Source: Parus major
Taxonomy: Eukaryota > Chordata > Aves > Passeriformes > Paridae
DNA: 64,000 nt
Direction: 5' to 3'
NCBI RefSeq assembly: GCF_001522545.3
Contig: NC_031768.1
Location: forward strand, 3,534,683 to 3,598,682
The translations under genes were made by a program, and so were the position numbers. This document shows, one piece after another, positions 1 to 12,808 of the stretch (position 1 is the first letter of the stretch; every line of letters starts with the position of its first letter). Below the pieces are notes generated by a model, which was not told where the DNA came from, did no database searches, and saw only the letters and a program-made list of their open reading frames with translations.

Positions 1-1523
1 CCCAAAACTTCAGAAGGGCTCAGAAGAATAAAATATAAAGTAAATTTTTTGCTACAAAACCACTGTTGGTATTCAGTTATATTATGCCTAGGCAGGGACT
101 CTGGCCCCTTAATTGGCTTAGGACACTCTTCCTGTCTGAGGATGCTGATATGAAAGGATACCCAGGATATTGTCTGTATCTAAACTCTGTTTCCAGATCC
201 CCAAGGTTCTCTTCTTCCTAATCAGGTGCCTGTATTTCCCACACAGGGGACCAAGGCTGATAATTGAGGTTGCTCTGCTGTAACTGTGGATCAGAGACAT
301 CAGCTACATGACTGAAATGATCAACAGAAAGAGTTGAAATATGTATTTCCTTTTTTAGCTGGATCATTTCAATGATTGTTTTCAACACAGCTCTGCTGAA
401 GGGTTATTTTTAACTTGAATAATTTTAGTGCTCCTATTTTCTGTGTGACCTTGCAAACAATTGTTTCCAAAGAAATGAGGCCTTGGGGATGGGAAGGTGT
501 GGCTGGATTGGGCTCTAATGGGAAGTAGGAGTTCTTAAGGCAGGTTTCCTGCCCAAAAATGCCCTTTTTGGAGCTGTAATGCCAGGTCTGATGCTACCAA
601 TAGATAAGAAATAATAGGAGAAAAAACAGAAGAAACCACCTTAAGAACCACAGTCAGTTTTTATTTATGCCATCTAGCTTAATCAATTTTTATGTAATTG
701 AAATATTCTTCTTGGGTCACCTTGGAAATGGATAGAGAGGAGACCTCCGTGGAATTGGGATTTGGGCTGTATCACCCATGTCCAGATGAGAACTGAGGTC
801 ACTTCTTGGCAAGTGGTGTGAGAAGGGTTTTTTTGTTGTTTATTTTACTCTCCTTGCCCTTTGCTAAACAAAACCCAATGTGCAATTTAGGGAAATGCCA
901 CAGTACCACACTGAGGTTCCAATTCTACTCATAAAAGTAATTCTGTTGTGTTGAAGACAACTCCTTGTCCATGTCTGAGAGCCCTGTAAATAAATCATGC
1001 TGGATCAAATCTTCCATTTCCTGCAGGAAAAAAAAAAAAAAGGGATTACTTCTCATGGCTGGCATGGTAATTAACAGGATTTGGGAAATACATTCTTGCA
1101 GCTGCTTTCAAAATTAACTTCAAAGATTCCATTAATCCCTGCCTCTGAAAAAAAAAAAATTAAAAAATTGTGATTACAATATCTTTGGAGAAATAATGTT
1201 TTAATTCAAAATATGCTAATAACCTAAATATTAAACAAGCTACTGTTTGTGCTAATTACGTTGATTACATTTGGTGTTGGTGTAAATATTCCGTTTAGAA
1301 CATTATATGGAATCTGAATACAAAATCAGCAGGTTCTCACTGTGCTGATTTATAAATTACAGCCCAGCATCGGCAAAAGTGGGGCACAGCTAAAGTTCTT
1401 TTCTGTGCTCTTAGAATATTTAAAATCAGCACTGCAAGTAGGTTCCTCTATCCCAGACAGAGATTCCCTCAGCCCGTTTTCATCAGATGCCTCTCAATTT
1501 ATCCTGAGAGCTGCCCCAACCCT

Positions 1524-1963
1524 GAGCCCAGCCCAGGGAGCAGCTGGAGCTGCTGGAGAGAGCCCAGAGGAGGCTCCAGGATGAGCAGAGGGATGGAGCA
1601 GCTCTGCTGGCAGGAAAGGCTGGCCCAGCTGCCATTGTTCAGCCTGGCCAGGAGAAGCTTTGGGCTGAGCTCAGGGTGGCCTTGCAGGGCCTGAAGGAGC
1701 TGGGAAGAGGGAATGGCTTCCAACTGACACAGAGTAGGTTTAGGTCAGATATCAGGAAATTCTTTATTGTGCGCTTAGTAAGGAACTGTAACAGCTTGCC
1801 CAGAAATTTTTTGGATGCCCCATCCAAAAAATGTGTCCAAGGCCAGGTTGGACACTGGGACTTGGAGCAGCCTGGAGCAGTGGAAGGTGTCCCTGCTCAT
1901 GGCAGGGGTGGCACTGGAGGATCTCCAAGGTCCCTTCCAGCCCAGGCCATTCCATGATTCTGT
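1524..1963 (+). mobile_element. CR1 LINE fragment, 5'-truncated
   Basis: It ends in the CR1 3' signature (GGTCCCTTCCAGCCC followed by ATTCCATGATTCTGT) and contains the upstream GGGAATGGCTTC, TTGCCCAGA, GATGCCCCATCC and GTGTCCCTGCTCATGGCAGG blocks. The first 174 bases (1527-1700) match the copy at 22137-22310 perfectly in inverted orientation, while the 3' half belongs to a more diverged type. See findings. Confidence 0.9.
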
Positions 1964-4290
1964 AACTCCCCTAAAAATGAGACTCTTACTTCCTTACCTT
2001 CAAGGAGTTACAGAGAGGAAAGAATGGCCAACATCAGCTCTTGGCTTTTGAAACTATTGCTTGTGAGGAGTGTGTGTGAGAGGTGTGGCCTCCACACCTC
2101 TGAGCATCCATATGTTTTCTCCAGCTGTCTGGTTTCTCTGTGGAGTCTGGGCCGATAAAATGACTCTTCCCATCGTATAAAGATAATGCTCCACATGGAT
2201 GTCAACGTCCATGTGATTCCTGCCCATTTTGGTCCTCTTTAATTAGGGGCTTTTCTGCCTCATTGGACAGGCTGGTGTAATAGCTTGGGATAAAGATTGT
2301 CACAGCTTGAAAAATCTTTGGAGCAGTGGGAGGTAATGATCCTGCCTGAGGCAAAATAGCGCTTCTGGCCTGTTACGGGGCACTGTGATTCTGTCCCACA
2401 CTCCATTGAATCTTCTTTCCCAAACGCTGCAATTTAGCCCCTGAAAAATGCAGTATTTTTATGAGTGTATTCCATCTTTGGTCTGGTCCTATAACTCCTG
2501 TCAGATGTGAGCAGGGTGAGCAGGGGCAGAGGATGACGCCTGAGATGTGAAATGCCAGTCTGAGGCTTCAGCCCGTGCGATTTTTCATGCTGAATGGTTT
2601 TCCAGAATGTGACGAGCAATTTCTGTTTCATCTGGAAGATGGGAATTTCTGAGACTAAAGACTGAGTCCCCTTTTCCACCCCAGCAACCTCTTCCCTTCC
2701 CTGAGCAGTTTTGGGCAGGACTGGTCTGTTAAGGCTGTGTTCAAATGTCACACAAGACTGCTTTAGACTTTCGGCCCATATGGAATAAGCAATGTTTCTT
2801 ATTCCCAGCGTTGTCAGAATTCATTTTACTTCATAGTTGAAAAGTAAATGAAAGAAATAGCTGGAGGCAAACTTGTGAATAATTACATTTGCACCATATT
2901 TCTTCAGCGTTTGATGGGTAGATTTATGTGTAAGATTTTATTGTTTTCCTTCAGCTTCATTATCCATCCAGTGTTTGCCATGGATCATGAGGCGCTGTAG
3001 CAGATCATGGAGACAGCATTCTAATGCTGAGTGTTTCATCTGGAAAGGGAATACATAGATCTTTTTTCAGTTGCAACAGCACAAGATGATGGGAGACTTG
3101 GAAAGCAGCTCATTAGTTGCTGCTTCAGGCTCTCCTGCTGGGATGAGTGCTGCCTGTGGTGAGGGAAAACCTGCACCCTAGAAATGTTCTCTGACTTCAG
3201 CCCTGCAGAGTGGTGGTGCTGGGGTGTGGGCTGCCCCTTGCCAGCAAGCAGCTGATGTTGTGTTCCAAGGAGTTTGTCCCACCACTGAGCAGATGTGCCT
3301 CAGCTGGCACCAGAGCCAGTCTGTGGTTAAACATGTGATTTTGGAAAATTCATTGGGTAACAATCTTTTGTTGTAGCCGGCAAGTGCTGGTTTGGGATTG
3401 TTCCCCTGTTGGCAGGGACAGGCACTGACTGCCCTGGTTTGCCAGGCTGTGTTCAGGAGAGTCCAGCAATCTTTCAGAGAAAATCTTTCTGGGAAAGCCT
3501 TGAATAGCAGTGTTTAGTGGGAGGGGTTAGGGGCATTTATTTATTATGGTGAAAGCAGATCCCCCCACAAAAAGCAGAAAATGCAGGCTAGGGCTTATCA
3601 ACCATCTCTGAATCCCATAAAATCACAAGAAGCTCCTGAGTTTAAGTCTGCTGACAGCAGTTTTATTTTCCCTGGTTTTCTCATGGGGGTGGGTATAGCT
3701 CAGTGATCCTCAGATATCCATGTGGAAGGAATCATCATGTAATTTAGAAAGTGAAGATACCAACAGAAGGTTTTGTGTGGCAGAGGGTGGGGAGGGAATC
3801 CTGATCCACCTTTATTGCCACATAAAGGTAGCTTGGAAGAAGATGGTTTGTTATCAGAATGGTTGGCCCTCACCAGTAGGAATGAAAAAATCAAGTCCAA
3901 GAGTAAAACCTGTGCCAGTGCTTTCTTGTGCTGTGGCCTGCTGAGAGAGAGAATTTCCTGGGTTTTCACACAATTTCCAAGATAATTATCCCTTGTGAAG
4001 GGAGAACCAGGAGTGGGAGATGGTGCATGAAAGAGGAGCGTTTCTACGGGCTTGCTTTCATCTCTGTGCAGAAATTTAATGATTTGAGGACTCAAATCCA
4101 ACAGCCTGCACGCTTGAGATATGTGAACAACCACTGACAGGTAGAAGTTAGTGTGACATGGTGGATATGGAGTAGGAAGGATGCAAAAAGGCTTTTAGTC
4201 TTTTTATCAGTGCAGTGAGGTGATTTCTGTGCAGGTCCTGAGCCCAGGCTGGGTTTTCATTTTAATTAACTGGTTAATTCTTAATTTGTA

Positions 4291-4345
4291 GAATCATAGA
4301 ATGGTGTGGTTGGAAGGGACCTTAAAGATCACCTCTTTCCATCTC
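4291..4345 (-). mobile_element. CR1 3'-end fragment
   Basis: The sequence GAATCATAGAATGGTGTGG, followed by TTGGAAGGGACCTTAAAGATC, is the reverse complement of the avian CR1 3' terminus. Only the terminal piece is recognisable. Confidence 0.8.
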
Positions 4346-6758
4346 CCCTGTCACGAGGGAGTTGGAACTCCTGCTCCTAACCACTAAAACCATGTCATTT
4401 GCAGGGTGTGCAAAATCACAGGGTTGCTTTTAGGAAAGCAGCTCAAGGTAAAAGCTAAAATTTTATTCCCTTAGACAAAACCCCAGCTGGCACCCCACTG
4501 AATTTTCTCTCCAGACAGTCCATCTGTTAAAGTATCTGTGTTGTGACAGGTATCAATAGAAAATGGTTTGGGGAGAACTCCAAGAAAATCCACTCCCAAA
4601 ATTTGGGAAATGCCCAATCCATCACTTTTCAGATTTAACAGAGGACTTAAACTCTCTATGTATGTACAAATATATATTTATTAATATATATTCTCTGTGT
4701 ATGAAAATGTGGATGGATCATACATGTATAAAAAAGTGAAATATGAGCATAGGGAGAAGGTAATTTATACAGGTATGTCTATTACATTGTATATAGATAA
4801 TGCATATGTTGCTTTATAATGTGTATTACACACATTATATTTCCCTACTATCTGCTAATTATTAATTTCTTCATTATTCATATAAATATCTTGGCCCTTT
4901 TGAATACTTCTAATTTCTTGATCACAAGTCTAAGTCATGGCTGAAAACTTCTTGTCCTACCATTTCTCAGTGATAGGAAGATAGAAATATAGGAAGAGTG
5001 TGTATGGAATTTGGGTTTTGATGTCAACAACAGCGGGTCAGAAAAAAATAAAAGGAAGGCAAACCTTAAGACATTGTAAATTATTGTGTTGCAGTTGATT
5101 TTTAAGGCAGTGATGAGGATACACATGAATCAAAGATTTAAGTGTCCTGGAAGTTCTAGAGATGAATTGCACTAAATGCTGCATTTTCTTAGGTCTTAAC
5201 ACGAGACTGCTGAGTCACTGTTGCAAGTTAAGATAGTGCTAAAACTTGGCTCTAATAGGAAATGAGCTGTACAAACCAGATTTCATCAAGAGATACAAAC
5301 CCAATTGTGTCTACTCATCCACCCATCTGGTTTTCCCAACTGGCATTTCCAAAGGACAGTAATTAATACACTGAAAGACTAAAATCTATGGATAGACTCC
5401 ACTTTTACTGTTAGGTAGCCTTTAACCCATAAATACCAAATGAAAATCGGTTCCAGTTTTCCCTTGGCTGTGTCACTTGTGACCTTCACGTCCCTTTCCC
5501 CACGGAAGATAAACTGTAATTGTATTTCTGTAATTAGGGTGGTTGTATTGCTCCAATAGTTACACAAACCATGCAGATTCTCGGATTTAATGACGTGGTT
5601 CTGTGATTTAATGACATAAAGTTAATGGATTGATTTTTTTCCACAAAAATCGTTGTTTTGATAGCTTAGCTTTTCATTAGCCTGTGTAATAAAACTTGGT
5701 GAGCTCTCAAGCTGTTCTTTTTATCCAGATTTTCTCTTTCTTCTTCCATTTTCATCTCTCTTCTTAGATGTTTACTAAACAATAATTTACTAATATATTT
5801 ACTAATAAAATACCAAGCAAACATTTCTCTTAGGTTAGCATAGCTGCATTTATTTGGTTATTGTAATTAAAATGAAATCAATATGGAATATTGCAAAACC
5901 TTCCCTTCAAATATTTTCTCAGTTTAAAGTGGACATAAAAACTGAGTTCTGAGTAAGAATGAGAAGTAAAGGCAAGAAATAATGCAGGACTCACGCTAAA
6001 AATCATGGAATGGCACCCCTGTTTTCTGTGCAGGACAGAGACAACGGGGGATAAGTTTCTTTTCATTTTAATAATACTTGGAAAGCGTTGCCTTTATTTG
6101 CTTTTATGGTACTTGGGGATGAGCATCCTGGAGGTATTAATGCCAAGAGTTAAAAGCAAAGTGCTTCAAAATGGGTGAATTCCCCCAAGTAGAGCTCCCT
6201 GCAGGCTCCTGGCATGACGTTCACACAGCAGTGACATAAATGAGTTTAACAAACAAGTCTGTGGTGAAAAACTCGCTGCTGTGACGAGGTTAGTGGGGTG
6301 AATGTGTGCTCCCACTGACTCACTCCAGACACTTTAGGGTTATCTTTGCAACCAGGGCAGGAAATTTCTCAGGGCTGCACTTTTAAGTTGTAGGTGGGTG
6401 AAGGAAAATTCAGCAGAGTCAGCTGGGTTGTCCACGTGGAGGCCAAATGCAGCTGAAGGGAAAGCTGAGGCCTGGGAATAAAGGAAGGCAAAGAGCCAAG
6501 GATCGAGGATGAAAGACAAGAGCAGAGCCTGGAGAGAAGTGAGGGAAGCAGCTCAGTGGTGGAGAGATTGGACATAAATGATTCAGAGGGAAAGAGCTGT
6601 GTGTGTTGGAGGGGATGAGACAGGAAATGAGTGGAAAGGATGGAAATTAGCCTTAGGAAGTATTATCTCTTCCTCTCGTGTTGGAAGTGTGGTAAGAATA
6701 GGGTCTTAATGCCTCTTCTTCAAAGTATTTTAATCGGTCCTTTTTTTTATAGAGTAAA

Positions 6759-6800
6759 CATAGAATAATTTAGGTTGGAAAAGACCTTTAAATTCTCCCT
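6759..6800 (-). mobile_element. CR1 3'-end fragment
   Basis: CATAGAATAATTTAGGTTGG followed by AAAAGACCTTTAA resembles the reverse complement of an old CR1 3' end. It is short, so confidence is moderate. Confidence 0.6.
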
Positions 6801-6977
6801 GCCAGGTGGCACAGAAGAGTCCCTGTGTCCCTCACCGTTGGCTCCCTGGGCTGGGGGGGACTTACCCAGATGCTGGATGAGCGAAGAAAGAGAAAGAAGC
6901 AGAATTTTCCACCTGTGCTGTTTAGTGATTATCCCTGTCTGAAACACCTGTTGATGTTTTTGTTCTGTTTCCTTTGA

Positions 6978-7109
<132 letters not shown>

Positions 7110-7335
7110 TAGCTACCTCACAGCTCAAAACAAAGTAATCCTGAGATGATTTATCCAGAAGATCAGAAATAACACAAAGATGCATGTACAGAAATTATCA
7201 ATATTTAAAACCCCATTGGCAGATAACAACCCATGAGCTTGTGTGCGACTTCATCCCAGATGTTTCACACCCATTACCCTCTGTAACTCACCATTTTACT
7301 TGATGTTGTAATAAAAAGTTAGGGTGAAGTAATTA
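7110..7335 (+). other. PCP4: PCP4 3' UTR
   Basis: Transcribed non-coding tail after the PCP4 stop codon. An AATAAA lies at 7310-7315, followed by a T/GT-rich stretch (about 7337-7362) that fits a downstream cleavage element. Cleavage near 7330-7340 is inferred. A further AATAAA at 7671-7676, also followed by GT-rich sequence, could give a longer isoform. Confidence 0.75.
7310..7315 (+). promoter_or_regulatory. PCP4: PCP4 polyadenylation signal
   Basis: A canonical AATAAA 200 bases after the PCP4 stop codon, with GT-rich sequence downstream. It is the first such hexamer after the stop. Confidence 0.75.
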
Positions 7336-7670
7336 AAGTGTCTGCCTTCATCTGTCTTTCCATATTAATCCAGCAAGTGCAGCGTTACAAATGAACCCAG
7401 CCCAGATGCCTGTTTCCCTCTCCACCTAAAGCTCGGAGTCATAACAGCACCGTATGTTGCAGGGATTTTTGCTGAGGGATCAGATAGATGCATCCCAGCC
7501 CTGCTTCCCTCATTTGGAGAATTCCAGCTGCCAGCAAAATGTGAAAATAAAATGACTTTCTCGTAATGAGCTGAATGTAAAAACAACAACAACAAAAAAG
7601 TTGCAGACAGAAGCTGGCATGAGGGGTGTAGGAAGCAGGGAGCAGTTTATTTTTGTCTTGCAAGTGTGTC

Positions 7671-7676
7671 AATAAA
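7671..7676 (+). promoter_or_regulatory. possible distal PCP4 polyadenylation signal
   Basis: A second canonical AATAAA about 560 bases past the PCP4 stop, followed by a TG-rich stretch. Its use is unknown; transcript 3'-end data would be needed to assign it. Confidence 0.3.
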
Positions 7677-10060
7677 GTGGTTTGAGTGGGGAAATTGTGC
7701 CTGTCCTTCCTCTTTGCATGATAACATTCAGAGATCTTGGACCTCATTGACTGTTATGGAAAGAAAATAATAAACCAGACACAAAATACCTTTGGAAGTT
7801 TGGGATTGATTTTTGTCTGTAAAAATAGAAACTGAATGTCTAAACTCTTATTTCTTGATGCTGTTTTTAGTCTCTACATAGGCAACAACAGTTTCTGTGC
7901 CATCTCTATTTCCTTATTATTTTCAGTATTTAAGGAGTAAATAACAGGCTTCCTGTGTCCTGTTGTGTGTTCAGCTTTGAGCCCCTTTATCACTCTGCTA
8001 GCCCAGCTTTGGATCGACAAAAACCACGTGTCTGAAATAGGGAAGTGAGTGGTGACAGCCTTGCCAGCCTTTCACTCCTCCAGGGGGGACAGATCCAGGT
8101 GGCATTCCCAGCTCTGCCCAGGGGGATTCTTTTCTTCCTCTCCCACCTTCCACAGGAGTGTTTGATCACCAGGCAAGGGACAAATGCATCATTAGTCACC
8201 TTTAAACAGAAAGGCAGAGCAGGAGGCAGGAATAGAGGGAAAGGAGGGATCTCATGTCCTTCCCACAGGAACCCATCAGTCAGCAGTGCTGGAGAGGTGC
8301 AGAGCTGTGGGATTACAAAGAAAAAGTAAAAACCACCTGCAGGTTAAGGCACTTGTGATGCTGGGCATCATTTTAGTGGTGGTGCCAAGAGCTCTGGCTC
8401 CGTGCTGGTTACAGGGAGCCCTCAGGGATGCTGAGCAGGAGAAATGCTGTGGGCAGTGAAGAAAGCATCTGCAGACATTGGTGAGGTGTTTGAGACTGGC
8501 TGGGAAGGCACAGAGTGTTCTAGAACTCATTTTGTTCTAGAAACAAAACACCTAAAGCTGCCCAGATCCTGCCTGTGCCACTTCTGTCTGTGTCAGGTCC
8601 TAGGCATGACTTTCCCACTCATCACCTGCAAAGCCAGCGTCCTCCAAGCTCTAGCTCAGTGCTTTCATTATTTTTTTTATCAGCACTGTTCCTCTGCATT
8701 TAAGAATTCCACAAATCTCAAATAACAGCGCTGCTGTGCTCGAAGTGTGGCTCGTGGAGGCCCCAGTTCCCCCACTTGTCTTTCACAGCGACTGCTCACC
8801 ATATAATAATAGCCTAAGCATAATAATCTAAAAATTGTAATGGCTTTGGATTGTTTTGGTGCCATTTTGTTTAGATGAACATACATTTGTAACAAAAGAC
8901 TGCATTTGTGTTCTGCATTATGTCATTTGAAACAGCATGAGCTCTGTAATGGCTACTTAATTGAATAAAAACTATGGGTAAGCACTAGGCTTTTATATTT
9001 GATCTGACATTCCTTGGACTTAAATTTCCTACACAACAGGAATAATCATATGGTTGGGACACACAGAAAACGACTGCATTATTGAAGCCCAGCAACAGGG
9101 GCTGCTAGTAAATGGATTATGGCTCTTTCAGCAGCAGGGCTTTGCTTCAACATGCAGTTCAGAGTGCAACTCACAGACACAGCCCTAAAGTACAGTGAAA
9201 CACAACGAGGAAACAGTGATCTGGCATGAAATTTGGAATAATTGCGGTTGCCCCTGACAGACAATTTCCTTTTTATGTAAATGTGTTTGCACACAGGTTC
9301 AGTTCTTGCTCTTTCAAGAGCTTTCTTGCTCCTGAGTCGTGATCTTCGCTCATCCTTTGCCCACATCCAAGGTGACAGCTGTTAATTTCTTTTCTTACCA
9401 CTAACTCTCTTTTCAAAGACCTATCTGGGTTTGGCTGAGGTGAGAAAAGGAGTTGGATTAAACCAGGATGGGTGAAAGACAGTTAAATATTCCAGGGGGC
9501 CTTTTAACTTCCAGACACTCACTGAGCTCTGCCTAACTGTGAATAATGGAAAGAAAGATTTAAATTAGGGGGATATCTGTGCTGATAAAGTTCCCAAAGG
9601 TAACATGGAAGAATATTCAGAGCAGTAGATTTTGCAGGAAATGGGTTCTGGCTCCCGCCACCAACACCCACACCCTCCCTGGACACATCCATGCTGCCTC
9701 TGCTCCAAATTGCTGCCAGATTATCCCAGAGGAGAAAAACCTACAGCTGAGTGATCAGAACAATTGCCTGAGCCTTTGAAATCCTTAGTTCACATCGTTG
9801 CCTGGGCCGTAAAATAACCTGTGAAGTAAACACAGAGGAGAACAATAGGAGGAACCAAAAGCCATCAAAAAGCACAGGAGTGCCCACACAAGGAAAACAG
9901 CAAAGAATGTGGAGTCTATCAAGTTAAAGACAGAAAAGTAAACCACAGCCAGACCTGTGGGGGACGTGGGGAAGTGGAGGTTTTACAGAAAGTAGAAATG
10001 AATCTTGGATTAATGCCCAGAGCAGAGGCTCCCACAAGTCAGAGTTTGGAGCAACCTGTC

Positions 10061-10305
10061 AGAATCACAGAATCACAGAATCGAGCCATGGAATGGGTTG
10101 GGTTGGATGGGTTCTTAAAAATGGTCTCTTTCTAACTTCCTCTTCCATAGGAAGGGAACATCCACTGTCCCAGGAGCTCCCAATGTCCAGCCTGGCCTTG
10201 GGCACTGCCAGGGATCCAGGGGCAGCCCCAGCTGCTCTGGGCATTCTGTGCCAGGGCCTGCCCACCCTGCCAGGGCACAATCCCTGCCCAATATCCCATC
10301 TGAAC
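10061..10305 (-). mobile_element. CR1 LINE fragment
   Basis: It opens with the CR1 terminal octamer repeats (AATCACAG repeated three times), followed by a mutated 3' end and then the block CCACTGTCCCAGGAGCTCCC onward. The segment 10162-10240 is identical to three other copies in this window although the flanks are clearly diverged. Confidence 0.88.
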
Positions 10306-10770
10306 TGACCCTCTTAAATAAACAACAAATTAATGCCAATAAATCACCAGGGCTGCACAAGGTTCACCCATGGCCTGTGGAGGAGCACACAACACCTGCC
10401 TTGTTCAAACCATTGCTCCCACTGGCCTCAGCTCCTGGGAAAATTAACAACATATTTTAGAAATGTTACTTAGATAGAAAATATTATTTAGCAGAATTCA
10501 GAGATTTCCCAAGAGCAACTTCACTAGGAGCCTTGAGAGAGAAGCAATATGATATAATACAGCCATGATACATCACCACCAGCCCCACGGCAGCTGTGCT
10601 TCCCAAACCTGCTGCTGGTGGAGATGACAGGAGGGAAATGGTAACCCAGGGGCACCTGGGTTTTCCAGAAGTTTTAACAGGACTGCCTTGAGTGCCTCTT
10701 AGAGGAGCTGAGGTTGGGGAGAAAAGGGTCCCAGAGAAGAAGAAGTAAGGTGATAATTTGTTATATGGGC

Positions 10771-10940
10771 TCCCCAGGGTAGTGATCACACCCCCAAGGC
10801 TGCCAGAACTCCAGGAGTGTTTGGAAAACGCTCTCAGGTAGAGGGTGGGATTTTGGGATGTCTGTGCAGGGCCTGGAGTTGGACTTTGATGATCCCTGTG
10901 GGTCCCTTCCCACTCAGGATATTCCATGGTTCTATAATTC
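10771..10940 (+). mobile_element. CR1 3'-end fragment (different subfamily)
   Basis: Blocks GTGTTTGGAAAACGCTCTCA, GTGCAGGGCCTGGAGTTGGA and TGTGGGTCCCTTCCCACTCA followed by GGATATTCCATGGTTCTAT are typical of the avian CR1 subfamily ending in 'actcaggatattctatgattct'. Confidence 0.85.
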
Positions 10941-11270
10941 TTTATTCAATATTAGCCCTAGACAAGTGTTCGAAGCCTGATGGGAAAAAAGCAAAGTGTA
11001 CTATCAATATGATGAAGTTAATATTTAGACATCTATCTCCTGGAAACATTTAAATGCAAATATCCTTCTCAATCTGAAAACAGCAGAAATCCCTTGTATT
11101 GGTTTATATGATCAAGAAAATCTTCAGAGTGGAAAGATCCAGGAGCTTCCCCTCAAAAGAGAAGCTATGCCATTTCTAATCCCTTAAAGTCTAGTCACGA
11201 ATGGGTTATTTAGCTCAATTCTTAAATTAAGGCAGTGCATTTTTTTTTTTCTGTTTTTTTTTTTTTAAAT

Positions 11271-11625
11271 CCCTAAACTCTCCCTGACAGATGGTCTCCT
11301 GCCTTTTAGTATCTCTAGTGATGGTAAGGCTAAAACCTTCCTTGGCAGCTTGTTCCATGGCTGAACTTTTCTTAAAGCTATAAAGGTTGGTTCATACTTA
11401 AAACCTAAATCCTCCCTCCTGCCATTTAGATTAATTTGTTCCAGTCCAGCTATACCCAGTTTCCCTAATCTTATCTTGTAGGTCTCCTTTTCAGCCCTTT
11501 TCGTTCTTTTTTTGTTACTCTCCTTTGAACTCTGCCAATTTATCTGTGTGCCTGGGATGGAATGCAGCCATCCAGATGAAATGTACCCAGTGCCAGGCAC
11601 AGCAGCATCATTATCTCCACTATTT
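11271..11625 (-). mobile_element. ancient CR1-type LINE fragment
   Basis: This carries the reverse-complement order seen in old sauropsid CR1 relics: a CTTGGCAGCTTGTTCCATGG block, AACCTAAATCCTCCC, a TTTCCCTAATCTTATCTTGT block, CTCCTTTGAACTCTGCCAAT, and a closing motif of the 'ccagtgccaggcacagcag' type. It is highly diverged, so it is old. Confidence 0.75.
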
Positions 11626-12570
11626 TACAAGTGACGAGCCCCTCACCACAAATTTACACGGCTTTTGGCATTTTTTTTTTTTGTGACAGCGTTATTTTGT
11701 AGTCAGAACATCATTTCCCAAGAATATGGAGCTGCTCTGTGATCTCTCTGGCTGCTCAGGATTTCACCTTCTTTCTTTTTTTCTCTGCAAAAGACTACTC
11801 TGGCTGTAAAACATCTTTTTAAAAAAAAATTATGATCCCCCTGCACTGGGATAACACAGAAATCTGGGTAAATGTCTTTATCTGCAACACTTTTTCCTTC
11901 AAATAAGGCAGGAATTGTAATCGTTTCAATTATTTTTTTTTTTGTGCTTTCCCATTTTCTGTTACTGAATAATTACAGTCAGGTGCAGAGGCTTCAATGA
12001 TCTCTAAATCAACCTTTTTTTGGAAACTCAGAAAAGGTTTCAATGACTTCCTATTTTATTCTGAAAAGTTAACTTGCCTTTACTGCTGATGACTAATTAT
12101 TTGATAAGAAAAGTCTTCATATCCACAGCTAAAAATAGCTTTAGAAATGAGCCTGAGGACTCTTGTCCCTTCTCAGTGCGTTGTGATTTAATGATCTTTC
12201 CACAAAGGCCAAACTGATACTATTACTCACATTCAGTGGTAGTTTCCAGCAAGAATATTCCTGCAGAAATCTTGAGGACTAATGTGACAAAGGGAGGGGG
12301 TGTGAGCACATGATCTGTTGGCCTCATCAAGTACACAAAGTACAGTGACTTTCTGTGCTTGGTTTGCAGATCTTGGCAAAATTATATCCCTGTGTGCCTC
12401 GAGCCGTTGTAATTTCTTGTTGGGAGCCAAGCCTGTACTTAATAGAGAGAATTATTGAAAAAAGAACCAAAAAAAAACCTGCAGATGATGATGGCAATGA
12501 TTAATAACAGAAACAATAATTACTACAGCAAGGGGAAAATTGACAGGTTTCCAGAGGACAGGCATCACAA

Positions 12571-12808
12571 GAGCAGCTGGTGACAGGACAAGGGGGAATG
12601 GCTTCCAAGTGAAAGACAGCAGCTTTGGATTGGATATTAGAAAAAAATTCTTCCCTGGGCAGGCTCTGGCTGCCCCTGGATCCCTGGCAGTGGCCAAGGC
12701 CAGGCTGGATGGGTTTGGAGCAGCCTGGGACAGTGGGAGGTGTCCCTGCCATGGCAGGGCTGGGATTACACAATCTGTAAGAACCCTTCCAAACCAAGCC
12801 ATGATCTC
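12571..12808 (+). mobile_element. CR1 LINE fragment
   Basis: Shows the CR1 tail order: GACAAGGGGGAATGGCTTCC, GATTGGATATTAGAAAAAAA, TGGCTGCCCCTGGATCCCTG, GGGACAGTGGGAGGTGTCCC and a worn 3' end AACCCTTCCAAACCAAGCC. Short open frames here are remnants of repeat DNA, not genes. Confidence 0.88.
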
